Shown here: positions 33,541 through 42,331 of the stretch, piece by piece | Numbering within the stretch: position 1 is the first letter of the stretch | Layout: each line of letters begins with the position of its first letter | Source: Bacteroidales bacterium | Lineage (GTDB): Bacteria; Bacteroidota; Bacteroidia; Bacteroidales; UBA932 | NCBI GenBank assembly: GCA_017395045.1 | Contig: JAFPWG010000027.1 | Location: forward strand, 113,637 to 177,636 | Length of the DNA: 64,000 nt | Direction of reading: 5' to 3' | The notes under the pieces: generated by a model | Seen by the model: only the letters and a program-made list of their open reading frames with translations | What the model was told of the DNA's origin: nothing | Databases searched by the model: none | Position numbers and translations under genes: made by a program

Positions 33541-34170
33541 ATGAAGACCGTGATCCTGACCGGAGGGATGGGCAGCGGCAAGTCCGCCGTCTGCCGTTAT
33601 CTGAAGACGCGGGGCGTCCCCGTCTATGATTCGGATGCCCGGACCAAGACCCTGTACGACCGGGTTCCGTCCCTCGTGGACCGCATGCAGGAAATGCTCG
33701 GTATTTCGCTCCGGGATGCCCGGGGCGCATTCGACCGCAAGGCGCTCGCTTCCGTCATATTCTCCGATCCCGGGAAAAAGTCACAGGTAGAATCACTTGT
33801 CTATCCGGCAGTCCTGGACGATTTCAAGCGCTGGAAACGATGGCATCGCCCGAAGGGATGGTCCTATGGCCCGGTGCCGTTCGTCGTCCTGGAATCGGCC
33901 GTCATCCTGTCGCATCCGCTTTTTGACGGCATTGGGGACCGGGTTGTCCTGGTCGATGCCGATGAATCGATACGCGTCGCCCGCTCGGTGGCCCGCGACG
34001 GATCCGATCCCGATGCGGCGCTCCGGCGCATCCGTGCCCAGTCTTTCGACCGGGACCGCGTGGACGCCATCCTCCGGAACGATGGTCCGCTGGAGGCCCT
34101 TCCCGTCGAGACGGACCGGGTATTTCTGGATTTATTCCTATCTTTGCATAATAAATACAAGCAATACTGA
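33541..34170 (+). CDS. coaE: Dephospho-CoA kinase
   Basis: This 209-residue enzyme performs the last step of CoA synthesis, phosphorylating the 3'-hydroxyl of dephospho-CoA. The P-loop is G-G-M-G-S-G-K-S (residues 8-15), followed by Y-D-S-D-A-R-T-K, typical of CoaE. The ATG at 33541 starts exactly before the first strand; an open extension upstream is ybbR in another frame. It lies 7 bases after the ybbR-like gene and 3 bases before DUF5606. Its substrate is also the precursor of the citrate lyase prosthetic group made by CitG. Confidence 0.93.
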   Translation: MKTVILTGGMGSGKSAVCRYLKTRGVPVYDSDARTKTLYDRVPSLVDRMQEMLGISLRDARGAFDRKALASVIFSDPGKKSQVESLVYPAVLDDFKRWKRWHRPKGWSYGPVPFVVLESAVILSHPLFDGIGDRVVLVDADESIRVARSVARDGSDPDAALRRIRAQSFDRDRVDAILRNDGPLEALPVETDRVFLDLFLSLHNKYKQY

Positions 34171-34173
34171 AGT

Positions 34174-34602
34174 ATGAAAACCGATCTGACCAAAATCCTT
34201 TCCGTCCGTGGACAGCACGGACTGTACCGCTATATCGCCCAGTCCCGCAGCGGCGCCATCGCCGAGTCCCTCCGCGATGGGAAGCGTACGAACTTCGCCG
34301 CGACCAGCGGCATCACGACCCTGGCCGACATCTCCATCTTCACGATGGAAGGCGAAGTGAAGCTCAAGGAAGTCTTCCTCAAGCTCCAGTCCGTACTGGG
34401 CGAGGCCGATGCCCCCACTTCCAAGGCTTCTTCCACCGAGCTTACCGGCCTTTTTGAAAAGGCTCTTCCGGACTACGATGCCGACCGCTTCTATGTGTCC
34501 CACATGAAGAAAGTCGTCGATTGGTACAATGAACTGAAGAACTACGCCTCCCTCGATTTCGTGGAGGAGGACGAGGCTTCCGAAGAGCCCGCCGCCGAAT
34601 AA
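34174..34602 (+). CDS. DUF5606 family protein
   Basis: This 142-residue soluble protein opens with the family pattern L-T-K-I-L-S-V-R-G-Q-H-G-L-Y-R-Y-I-A-Q-S-R-S-G and ends in an acidic tail rich in Glu. It has no signal or membrane helix. DUF5606 proteins in Bacteroidetes are uncharacterised; the fixed location between coaE and rimO suggests a housekeeping role in translation or metabolism. The last base of the stop is the first of the rimO ATG. Confidence 0.82.
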   Translation: MKTDLTKILSVRGQHGLYRYIAQSRSGAIAESLRDGKRTNFAATSGITTLADISIFTMEGEVKLKEVFLKLQSVLGEADAPTSKASSTELTGLFEKALPDYDADRFYVSHMKKVVDWYNELKNYASLDFVEEDEASEEPAAE

Positions 34603-35921
34603 TGCCTACCCTGCAGGTCATCACCCTGGGCTGCTCCAAGAACACGGTCGATACGGAGCACCTCCTCTATCAGGTACGGAATGCCTATGACATCGTACCG
34701 GAAGGGGAGTCCCGTCCCGTGGACGTCCAACTGGTGAATACCTGCGGTTTCATCGGCGATGCCAAGGAAGAATCCATCCAGGCCATCCTGGCTTCCGCCG
34801 CCCGGAAGAAGGCGGGGGAGGTCGGGCGCCTGCTGGTGTTCGGCTGCCTTTCCCAGCGGTACCGCCGGGAACTGCCCGGGCTCATTCCTGAAGTGGACGG
34901 TTGGTTCGGCGCCCGCGACCTGGACCCGCTGGTCCGCGCCCTCGGCTGCGAGCCCGATCCCGCATCGGCCTATCGCCGCGTCCGCACGGACGGCATCCAT
35001 CCCTATGCCTACCTGAAGATCTCGGAGGGATGCGACCGGCGATGCTCCTACTGCGCCATTCCCCTGATTCGTGGGAACCATCGGTCCGTTCCGATGGAAA
35101 CGCTTGTCGCTGAGGCAGAAGCGTTGGCGGCCTCCGGTGTCCGGGAACTGATTGTCATTGCGCAGGACACGACCTATTACGGGTTGGACCTGTATGGGAA
35201 GCGCTGTCTGGCGGAGCTGCTCCGCCGGCTTTCCGCCGTGGAAGGAATCGAGTGGATCCGAATCCATTATTCCTACCCGGCCGATTTCCCGGAAGACGTC
35301 CTGGACGAGATGGCGGAGAATCCCAAGGTATGCCGGTACATGGACATTCCGCTCCAGCACATCGCCGACGGCGTCCTGAAACGGATGCGCCGGAACGTGG
35401 ACGGAGCGTGGACGCGGGAACTCATCCGCAGGATGCGCGGGAAGGTTCCCGGCGTGGTCCTCCGCACGACGATGATCGTCGGCCATCCCGGGGAAACGCC
35501 CTATGCGTTCCGGCAGCTCCTCCAATTCGTGGAAGAGGCCCGTTTCGAACGTCTGGGTGCATTCCCTTATTCTGAGGAAGAAGGAACGTACGGGGCCGGT
35601 CATTTCGAGGATTCGGTTACGCCCCGGACCAAAAAAATGAGGCTTTCCCGGCTGATGGAACTTCAGCGTGGCATTTCTCTTGCATATAACCTTTCGCGCG
35701 TGGGGACGGAAGTCCGTGTCCTGGTGGATGATTTCGTGGACGGAATCCTCGTATGCCGCAGCGAATTCGAAAGTCCGGAGGTGGACGGCGAGATATTAGT
35801 GAAGTACGATCCGGACCGGTTCGACGGTATCGAGCCCTATTCCCTGGTCGGAAGCTTCCTGCAGGTGAAGGTCGTCTCCGCGGATGAATATGATTTGACT
35901 GCAGAACTTGTCGAGCTATGA
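34602..35921 (+). CDS. rimO: Ribosomal protein S12 methylthiotransferase RimO
   Basis: This 439-residue radical-SAM enzyme adds a methylthio group to an aspartate of ribosomal protein S12. The N-terminal UPF0004 domain has cysteines in L-G-C-S-K-N-T-V-D, N-T-C-G-F and F-G-C-L-S-Q for one [4Fe-4S] cluster. The radical-SAM motif is C144-D-R-R-C148-S-Y-C151. The C-terminal TRAM domain runs from about 370. The G-C-S-K-N-x-V-D form and S-Y-C-A-I-P favour RimO over MiaB. Confidence 0.95.
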   Translation: MPTLQVITLGCSKNTVDTEHLLYQVRNAYDIVPEGESRPVDVQLVNTCGFIGDAKEESIQAILASAARKKAGEVGRLLVFGCLSQRYRRELPGLIPEVDGWFGARDLDPLVRALGCEPDPASAYRRVRTDGIHPYAYLKISEGCDRRCSYCAIPLIRGNHRSVPMETLVAEAEALAASGVRELIVIAQDTTYYGLDLYGKRCLAELLRRLSAVEGIEWIRIHYSYPADFPEDVLDEMAENPKVCRYMDIPLQHIADGVLKRMRRNVDGAWTRELIRRMRGKVPGVVLRTTMIVGHPGETPYAFRQLLQFVEEARFERLGAFPYSEEEGTYGAGHFEDSVTPRTKKMRLSRLMELQRGISLAYNLSRVGTEVRVLVDDFVDGILVCRSEFESPEVDGEILVKYDPDRFDGIEPYSLVGSFLQVKVVSADEYDLTAELVEL

Positions 35922-36844
35922 GAAGATCCCTTCTTTTTGCGGGTTGCGCCGCCCTTTTGCTGGCGTCCTGCTCGCCCCAGACCTTCACGATGAGCGTGGA
36001 GATGCGCCAACCGTCCAAATCCGGCATCGACCTTTCCCGGAAATCGATGTCCATCGTCTATATGGATGACGGTCAGGCTGATACCACCTTCAGCAACCGG
36101 GTGGCATCCGCCCTGGCCCGTAACCTGGAAGAGGATTATTTCAACGGGAACGAGGCCATCGGCGTGTACAAGATCCCGTCCGATTCGGTTACCCTCGACC
36201 TGATGCACAACCTTGTGATGGACAGCGGCGACGATGTCGTCTTCCTGCTGGGCAATCCTGTTTTCGGGGAGCCATCCGTTGCCAAGAGCGTGTCCGTGAA
36301 GAACGCCAGCAGCGTGGACTCCGCCTATGTGACGCATGTCCAGATTCCCTACAACGTGCGGCTCTATGTCTATGACAGCATGGACAAGTCCGACAACGTC
36401 AAGAATTTCCGCGGGAACAGCATCCTTCGCGTCCCGGTCTATAACAATGGCGTGACGGCGCAGGAATACATTGCCGACCAGGGGCTCAAGAACAAGGATG
36501 AAGGCGCTGAACTGGTCGGTGCCCAGATCTTCAACCGCTTTGCTCCGGTCTGGAAACCCGAAGGTTACTCCCTGTATTATTACGACGACTTCAAGGGAGA
36601 ATGGATCGATGCCATCAACTACGTATATAATTACGAGTGGAGGAAGGCGGCCGATATCTGGATGGGCATGATGAATGTTAAGAACGACGAGAAAAAGGCA
36701 TGCGCCTGCTATAACACGGCCGTTGCTTTCTACATGCTCGGTGACCTGAATATCGCCACCAAGTGGCTTGACCGGGCCGACAGCCTGTACTCCCTTACCC
36801 TTTCCCCGGGACTGAGAAAACGCATCGAAGCCCGGAAAAACTAA
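35918..36844 (+). CDS. Lipoprotein, possibly DUF6340, with TPR-like end
   Basis: This 308-residue protein has a lipoprotein signal (L-L-L-A-S-C-S, Cys18). The middle is a mixed alpha/beta domain of unknown function. The last 80 residues (W-I-D-A-I-N-Y-V-Y-N-Y-E-W-R-K-A-A-D-I-W, then A-C-A-C-Y-N-T-A-V-A-F-Y-M-L-G-D) look like two tetratricopeptide helices pairs. I recall similar Bacteroidetes proteins listed as DUF6340, without a function. It shares an ATGA junction with rimO. Its stop overlaps that of the opposite-strand glpC by 4 bases. Confidence 0.72.
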   Translation: MRRSLLFAGCAALLLASCSPQTFTMSVEMRQPSKSGIDLSRKSMSIVYMDDGQADTTFSNRVASALARNLEEDYFNGNEAIGVYKIPSDSVTLDLMHNLVMDSGDDVVFLLGNPVFGEPSVAKSVSVKNASSVDSAYVTHVQIPYNVRLYVYDSMDKSDNVKNFRGNSILRVPVYNNGVTAQEYIADQGLKNKDEGAELVGAQIFNRFAPVWKPEGYSLYYYDDFKGEWIDAINYVYNYEWRKAADIWMGMMNVKNDEKKACACYNTAVAFYMLGDLNIATKWLDRADSLYSLTLSPGLRKRIEARKN

Positions 36845-38058
36845 TCCTCAATCGCTTCGGCTAGGATAGATACGGGATGTTTCACCGTGAAACCGGTGGA
36901 CATCTCGATCTGCCATTTACAGGTCTCGCAGTCGCAGGCGACGAAGTCCGGGTTCAGGGACCGGATCTGGTCGAACAGCGGCTTCCCGATGGCCTGGGAA
37001 GCTTCGTAATTCTCTTTCTTGAAACCGTAAGTGCCTGAGATTCCGCAGCAGTTGGAATCCAGCAGCGTGAATTCCACGCCGGGGATCATCTTCAGCAGCT
37101 CGTAGGAGAAAATGCCCCAACCCAGTTTCTCCAAATGGCAGGGCGTATGGTAGGCGATACGTACGTGGTAGTTCTCCTTGAACTTAAGCTGGGCGGTACT
37201 GGCCTCCAGCAGTTGATAGATATACCGCGTCGCGAGCAGGAGCGAGTCCCGGATGCCGTCGTTTTCTTTCTGAAGAAGGTGCGGATATTCGTCCCGGATC
37301 GTGAAGGTGCAGGTCGACGAGGTCGTCAGGACGTTCAATCCCTTGTCCACGGCCGCCTGGATGGCCTTGATGTTCTTGTCCGCGTGCTTCGCAGCCTGCT
37401 TCGCCATTCCGTTGGCGATGAGGGCGACGCCGCAGCATTTTTCCTTGTCCAACAGCTGGACGCCTACGCCGAGGGCGTTCATCACCTTGACGAAATCCTT
37501 GCCCAACTGGGGATAGTTGTAATTGACATAGCAGCCGTGGAAGTAGGCGACCTGCCTTTCGAATTTGGCCTGCTCCTTGGTACGGCGTTTCAGCCAGCCC
37601 TCGAAACTGCGTCCGCTGTATTTCGGGAAAGTCCGGTGGCGGTCGATCGCGAGGGTGGCGTCCAGGACGGCCTTGCTCACGCCAAGACCCGTCATTCCGT
37701 TGACGATGGGTGCGAAAGGGCGGGCGAGCCGGCCCATGAAATCCGTGTTCGCGAGCATCCGGTCGCGGAGCTTGGGCGGCGTATGGTCGTAGCGGATCCG
37801 GGCGGCCTGGATAATGTCCGCGACATTGACGCCCGAGGGGCAGGCTACCTCGCACCGCTTGCAGTTCAGGCAATACTTGAGGGCCTGGTTGAAGAAATAG
37901 GGATCCTTCAGGCGGAGGCGCTCTCCGTCGGGTCCGGCCTGTTTCGGACCGGGGTAGCGCGGATTCACCGGCACGACCGGGCAGTAGGCCGTACAGACGG
38001 TGCATTTCATGCACTCTTCGAAGTTGTGCGCGCTGGCGGTGAATTCCTGGATTTTCAT
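36841..38058 (-). CDS. glpC: Anaerobic glycerol-3-phosphate dehydrogenase subunit C
   Basis: This 405-residue iron-sulfur subunit hands electrons from GlpAB to menaquinone. Two ferredoxin-like motifs, C-M-K-C-T-V-C-T-A-Y-C-P and C-L-N-C-K-R-C-E-V-A-C-P, lie in the first 80 residues. Two CCG domains follow (D-K-E-K-C-C-G and D-S-N-C-C-G-I-S-G-T-Y-G-F). Length matches E. coli GlpC (396). It is the last gene of the que-glp operon and overlaps glpB by 4 bases. Confidence 0.95.
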   Translation of the reverse strand: MKIQEFTASAHNFEECMKCTVCTAYCPVVPVNPRYPGPKQAGPDGERLRLKDPYFFNQALKYCLNCKRCEVACPSGVNVADIIQAARIRYDHTPPKLRDRMLANTDFMGRLARPFAPIVNGMTGLGVSKAVLDATLAIDRHRTFPKYSGRSFEGWLKRRTKEQAKFERQVAYFHGCYVNYNYPQLGKDFVKVMNALGVGVQLLDKEKCCGVALIANGMAKQAAKHADKNIKAIQAAVDKGLNVLTTSSTCTFTIRDEYPHLLQKENDGIRDSLLLATRYIYQLLEASTAQLKFKENYHVRIAYHTPCHLEKLGWGIFSYELLKMIPGVEFTLLDSNCCGISGTYGFKKENYEASQAIGKPLFDQIRSLNPDFVACDCETCKWQIEMSTGFTVKHPVSILAEAIED

Positions 38059-39188
38059 ACGTTTTCTCCCTTGATGTTGTCAACGACCGCGAATGCCGTC
38101 CGGATGGCCAGTCCGGCGGCGGTCCCGAAATCTTCCTTCCGGGTGTTGCCCAGGATGGATCCGATGGCGAAGAGATTCCGGACGGGTTCCCCGTCTTTCA
38201 GGGCGTGGAGCGCTTCGTCCGTCTTGACGCCGAAGTTCATGAAGGGCTGGTCGGCGAAGAAATCGGCCCGGTACCAGGCACTTCGGTTCTCCGGAAAGTC
38301 GAGGTCCAGTCCGAACAGGGGTTCGTGGACCTGCGTAGGCGTGGTGACGATTCCCTTGGAGAAATAACCTCCGGTGGCGAGGATGAAGTGGTCGGCAAAA
38401 AGCCGAACCGTATCCAGGTTCCGGGTGGTCACGCTGCTCACGATGCCATCGTGCAGGGCGGCGGAGGTTACTTCGTCTCCCATCAGGTATGTGCCTCCCA
38501 GGACCTCGAAACGCCGTTTCAACAGCATTTGGGTACGGATTCCTGGAACGGACGGGGGCATGGTCCCGATAAAGGCCACGCGGGCGGGAAGGGCCGTGCG
38601 GATCTTGTCCAGCACGGAGGCATCCTTCAACCCGAAGACCTGGGGGAGGAGGATGAGATCCTCGTCCTTATGCAGGATGCGGATGTCGGCCACCACCTTT
38701 TCCCAGTGTTCGTCCATGGCGCGGGCGATGTTGACGGATCGCATTTCACTGGGACTCAGCCGCAGATGCTCCATTTCCGGCAGGCGGACAAAGCGGATCC
38801 GGCAGGCGGTCCCGTCCTGTTCCAGCGCATCGGCGATGAAGGTGCTGAAGAAGTCGTGGAAACCCGTGAAATTGACGATGAGCGCCTTGTCCGCGACATG
38901 CCGGTCGGGGAATACCGTCACGTCTTCCAGCGTGAGGGAAGCGTCCCGGAACGTCCCCATGGGCATCAGCATCTGTCCGTCGATGGCATTCGTCCGGACG
39001 CCCGCCGCGGCGAACAGGGCGGCGATCCGGTCCCGGTCCGCCGACGGGGACTCGAAATTGCCGGAAAAGAAGTGCATCGCGTTCTGGCCGGAACTCACGA
39101 TCGCGGTCTTCCGGCCCGCTTCCTGGAGGCTAATTCCTGCGGTGAGCCCGGCGAGGCCGCCTCCGATGATGACAGTATCGAATCTCAT
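38055..39188 (-). CDS. glpB: Anaerobic glycerol-3-phosphate dehydrogenase subunit B
   Basis: This 377-residue flavoprotein subunit has an N-terminal dinucleotide-binding motif I-I-G-G-G-L-A-G-L-T-A-G and a C-terminal G-S-I-L-G-N region. It resembles GlpB (E. coli, 419 residues), somewhat shortened. It forms the catalytic GlpAB pair that oxidises sn-glycerol 3-phosphate to dihydroxyacetone phosphate under anaerobic conditions, probably coupled to fumarate reduction through menaquinone. It overlaps glpA and glpC by 4 bases each. Confidence 0.92.
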   Translation of the reverse strand: MRFDTVIIGGGLAGLTAGISLQEAGRKTAIVSSGQNAMHFFSGNFESPSADRDRIAALFAAAGVRTNAIDGQMLMPMGTFRDASLTLEDVTVFPDRHVADKALIVNFTGFHDFFSTFIADALEQDGTACRIRFVRLPEMEHLRLSPSEMRSVNIARAMDEHWEKVVADIRILHKDEDLILLPQVFGLKDASVLDKIRTALPARVAFIGTMPPSVPGIRTQMLLKRRFEVLGGTYLMGDEVTSAALHDGIVSSVTTRNLDTVRLFADHFILATGGYFSKGIVTTPTQVHEPLFGLDLDFPENRSAWYRADFFADQPFMNFGVKTDEALHALKDGEPVRNLFAIGSILGNTRKEDFGTAAGLAIRTAFAVVDNIKGENV

Positions 39189-40780
39189 ACGCCCAGAACG
39201 TGTTTATAGACCCACTGTGTATATTCCGCCTCCCGGAGGGCATCGCCCCAGCCGATCGGGTACATTCCCTTCCAGCGCTCCGTCAGGAAGTCCTTGAGGT
39301 CGTCCCGGGCCTTGTCGGCGCATCCGTGCGCTTTGGCGAGCATGCCGGCGGCACGGCAGCCGCAGAGTTCGCCCTGGCAGGTACCCATGCCCAGGCGCGT
39401 TCTCCGGCGAAGGTCCGTCAGTCCGCTGACATCCAGCCGCTCGATCGCCGAATTGATCTCACCCACAGATACTTCCTCGCATTCGCAGATCAGGGACTGA
39501 TCCAGGGAATCGGAGGTCTGTACGCGGTTCGCCGTCGTGCCCAGACGGGCAACGGCTGCTTTTTGGACGGTGGTCGGATTCTCCCAGATCTTCTCCGCCA
39601 CTTCGCGGAAATTCTTTCCGCCGGCGCCGGGAAGGGGCGTTTCGGCCGTCTCGCAGGCCTTGTCCACCGACAGCTTCCGGCACACCAGGTCGGTGACCAT
39701 TTCGGCCATCAGCCGGTAGGTCATCAGTTTTCCGCCCGTGATGGTGACGAATCCCTTCAGGCCGTCCCGCTCCTCGTGGTCCAGGCAGACGATTCCGCGG
39801 CTGATGTTGCGGCCGCTGGGGTCGTTGTCGGCGCTTACTAGCGGGCGGACACCGGCATAGGCGCGCAGGATGCGGGTGCTCGCCAGCGCCGGAGCGAGTT
39901 TGGCGCCTTCCTCCACGAGCAGGTTCACTTCGTCCGGCGTGACGCGCACCTCGTCGCATTCCTCGAACGGGATCTTCGTGGACGTCGTGCCGATGATGCA
40001 GACGGTGTCGCCGGGAACGAGGATGTCGGCATTGGCGGGCTTGCGGCAACGGTTGATGACGATTCCGTTCACCCGGTGGGCGAAGATGAGCAGGGCCCCC
40101 TTGGCGGGGAACATGCCGATCTTCACGCCCGCGAGGTCGGCGATGTGCTGACCCCAGATGCCGGCTGCATTGACCGTGATATTCGCGTAGTATTCGACCG
40201 CTTTATGCGTCTGATGGTTATAGGTGCGGACGCCCTTGATGGTATCTCCGTCCTTGATGAAGCCGGTCACTTCGGTGTACAGGAGGACCTGCGCCCCGTG
40301 GATCTTGGCGTCCACCATATTGGAGGCGCACAGGCGGAACGGGTCCACGCTGCCGTCCGGGACCTTGACGGCGCCGATCAGGTCGGGATTCAGCGCCGGT
40401 TCCATCCGGAGCGCCTCCTTCGGGTCGATGACTTCGGCGCTGATACCGGCGGCCAGGCAGGACTCGACGAATTTTGCCTGATAGTTCAAGTCGTCCTCGG
40501 GAAGCGTGATGAAGAAGCCGTCGGTCTCGTCCACGCAGTGCGAGGCGATCCGGCGGAGGATCATGTTCTCCCGGATGCATTCGTTCGCCGATTCCTGGTC
40601 GGTCACGGCGTAGCGCGCCCCGGAGTGCAGCAGGCCGTGGTTCCGGCCCGTTGCGCCCGTCGCGATGTCGTGGCGCTCGATGAGCAGCACGCGCAGCCCG
40701 CGCATCGCGCAGTCCCGCGCCGTTCCGGCACCCGTGATGCCTCCACCTACGATGATGACGTCGTATTCGTTCCTTTTCAT
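39185..40780 (-). CDS. glpA: Anaerobic glycerol-3-phosphate dehydrogenase subunit A
   Basis: This 531-residue FAD-dependent catalytic subunit has the FAD motif I-I-V-G-G-G-I-T-G-A-G-T-A at residues 9-21. The DAO-type domain is followed by a C-terminal BFD-like [2Fe-2S] region with C-E-C-E-E and C-Q-G-E-L-C, as in GlpA (542 residues in E. coli). The ATG overlaps the queE stop by 4 bases, so it is read from the queuosine operon mRNA. No glpF, glpK or glpT lies nearby. Confidence 0.94.
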   Translation of the reverse strand: MKRNEYDVIIVGGGITGAGTARDCAMRGLRVLLIERHDIATGATGRNHGLLHSGARYAVTDQESANECIRENMILRRIASHCVDETDGFFITLPEDDLNYQAKFVESCLAAGISAEVIDPKEALRMEPALNPDLIGAVKVPDGSVDPFRLCASNMVDAKIHGAQVLLYTEVTGFIKDGDTIKGVRTYNHQTHKAVEYYANITVNAAGIWGQHIADLAGVKIGMFPAKGALLIFAHRVNGIVINRCRKPANADILVPGDTVCIIGTTSTKIPFEECDEVRVTPDEVNLLVEEGAKLAPALASTRILRAYAGVRPLVSADNDPSGRNISRGIVCLDHEERDGLKGFVTITGGKLMTYRLMAEMVTDLVCRKLSVDKACETAETPLPGAGGKNFREVAEKIWENPTTVQKAAVARLGTTANRVQTSDSLDQSLICECEEVSVGEINSAIERLDVSGLTDLRRRTRLGMGTCQGELCGCRAAGMLAKAHGCADKARDDLKDFLTERWKGMYPIGWGDALREAEYTQWVYKHVLGV

Positions 40781-41349
40781 CGGATATTCAAGTATTTATG
40801 TGTCTGCAGCGACAACCGCCAATGCGGGTGGCGCCGGATGTAACCGACAGTTTCTGCCGTATTCTCGCAGGAACACGGCTGCAGGAAATGCCACGGGGCA
40901 GGGAAGGCGGCCCACTTCTCTACATCCTCGCCCAGATAGACGACCTTCACTTCGTCGGCTTTCTTCAGCACGACGGTTCCGTCGCCCTTCAATCCGGGGA
41001 CGTCGGCCTTCGGACTCACGGTTACCCAATCCACTCCCTGCGGCAGTATCCGCGTCCCGTTCGTTTCTACATGGATCCTGTATCCGGCGGCGTGAAGGGC
41101 ATCGACCAGGGCGGTATCCAGCTGGAGCGAAGGCTCTCCGCCCGTGATGCACACCCTGGCGCAACCGTTTCCAGCCTTGACGATCTCCGCTACGGTCTCC
41201 TCCGCTCCCATCTCCCGGTAGCCGCTGTGGTCCGTATCGCAGAAAGGGCACTTCAGGTTGCAGCCGCTCAGTCGCAGGAACACCATCGGCGTTCCCGTCC
41301 AGAACCCTTCTCCCTGAAGGCTGTAGAATATTTCGTTGATCCGGTACAC
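40777..41349 (-). CDS. queE: 7-carboxy-7-deazaguanine synthase
   Basis: This 190-residue radical-SAM enzyme converts carboxytetrahydropterin to 7-carboxy-7-deazaguanine in queuosine synthesis. The N-terminus has I-F-Y-S-L-Q-G-E-G and the cluster motif C-N-L-K-C-P-F-C. The S-adenosylmethionine motif T-G-G-E-P follows. Length is as expected. It shares its first base with the last base of queD and overlaps glpA by 4 bases. Confidence 0.94.
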   Translation of the reverse strand: MYRINEIFYSLQGEGFWTGTPMVFLRLSGCNLKCPFCDTDHSGYREMGAEETVAEIVKAGNGCARVCITGGEPSLQLDTALVDALHAAGYRIHVETNGTRILPQGVDWVTVSPKADVPGLKGDGTVVLKKADEVKVVYLGEDVEKWAAFPAPWHFLQPCSCENTAETVGYIRRHPHWRLSLQTHKYLNIR

Positions 41350-41681
41350 TAGTCCCTTTCGTATGCGGCCATGTTCATCTCGGACTCCCAGACTTCGACC
41401 TTGTAGGCGTTGGGGGTGTTGTCGCAGATCCAGCGGGCGATGTTCTCGGCCGTGGGGTTCATGGGCAGGACGTCGTTCAGGTTCTTGTGGTCCAGGGCTT
41501 TTTCGATGTTCCGCTTGATCAGGGTGAAGTCCGTGACCATGCCGTCTTCATTCAGCGTTTCGGACTTGCAGTAGATCTTCACGATCCAGTTGTGGCCGTG
41601 AAGGTCCTCGCACTTGCTCTCATAGGAGAGCATGAGGCTGTGCGCGGCCGATATTTCCAGTCTTTTGCAAACGTAGTACAT
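41349..41681 (-). CDS. queD: 6-carboxy-5,6,7,8-tetrahydropterin synthase
   Basis: This 110-residue PTPS-family enzyme turns dihydroneopterin triphosphate into carboxytetrahydropterin. Zinc ligands are the His in S-A-A-H-S-L and the two in D-L-H-G-H-N-W; the catalytic Cys precedes them in S-K-C-E-D. Length fits QueD (about 115). It starts 6 bases after queC. Confidence 0.94.
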   Translation of the reverse strand: MYYVCKRLEISAAHSLMLSYESKCEDLHGHNWIVKIYCKSETLNEDGMVTDFTLIKRNIEKALDHKNLNDVLPMNPTAENIARWICDNTPNAYKVEVWESEMNMAAYERD

Positions 41682-41687
41682 AGGCGT

Positions 41688-42329
41688 TCAAGCTTCGTAT
41701 TCGGTGGGATCGAAGCCTTCCAGGGCTTCTTTCCGTTCGGTGCAGGTGCCGCATCGTCCGCAGTGTTTCTCACCGCCCTTGTAGCAGGAATAGGTGCGGG
41801 AATAATCCACCCCGAGGGCGCGGCCGCGCAGGGCGATTTCGCGTTTGGTAATGCTGCAGTAAGGGGAGACGACGCGGACGCCGTTGTAGGTTCCGGCCTC
41901 GGCCGCCCTGTCGAAAGCGTCGATGAATTCCGGGCGGCAGTCGGGATAGATGGCGTGGTCGCCGCCGTGGTTGGCCAGGAGGACCGTGTCCAGGTCGTTG
42001 CTTTCCGCCAGGCCCGCCGCGATGGCGAGCATGATCCCGTTCCGGAAGGGAACCACGGTGGACTTCATGTTATCGTCGGCATAATGGCCTTCGGGGATGT
42101 CGCCGCCCGAAAGCAGGAGGTCGCTCCGGAAGTATTGGCCGATGAAGTCCAGCGGAATGACCAGATGCTTGATTCCTAGATGCTTGCAGTGCTCGGCCGC
42201 GAAGGCGATTTCCCGGGAGTTATGCTTGGATCCGTAGTCGAAACTGACCGCCAGCGCGATGCTGTCCCTGTATTCGTACAGGAGCGTCGTGCTGTCCAGC
42301 CCACCGGAATAGATCAGGACGGCTTTCAT
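41688..42329 (-). CDS. queC: 7-cyano-7-deazaguanine synthase
   Basis: This 213-residue ATP-dependent enzyme makes preQ0 from 7-carboxy-7-deazaguanine and ammonia. The PP-loop S-G-G-L-D-S-T-T is at residues 8-15. The zinc-binding C-terminus is H-C-G-R-C-G-T-C-T-E-R. The ATG at 42329 is chosen because the first strand starts right after it; the open frame upstream is the neighbouring oxidoreductase out of frame. It follows that gene by 2 bases. Confidence 0.95.
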   Translation of the reverse strand: MKAVLIYSGGLDSTTLLYEYRDSIALAVSFDYGSKHNSREIAFAAEHCKHLGIKHLVIPLDFIGQYFRSDLLLSGGDIPEGHYADDNMKSTVVPFRNGIMLAIAAGLAESNDLDTVLLANHGGDHAIYPDCRPEFIDAFDRAAEAGTYNGVRVVSPYCSITKREIALRGRALGVDYSRTYSCYKGGEKHCGRCGTCTERKEALEGFDPTEYEA

Positions 42330-42331
42330 TC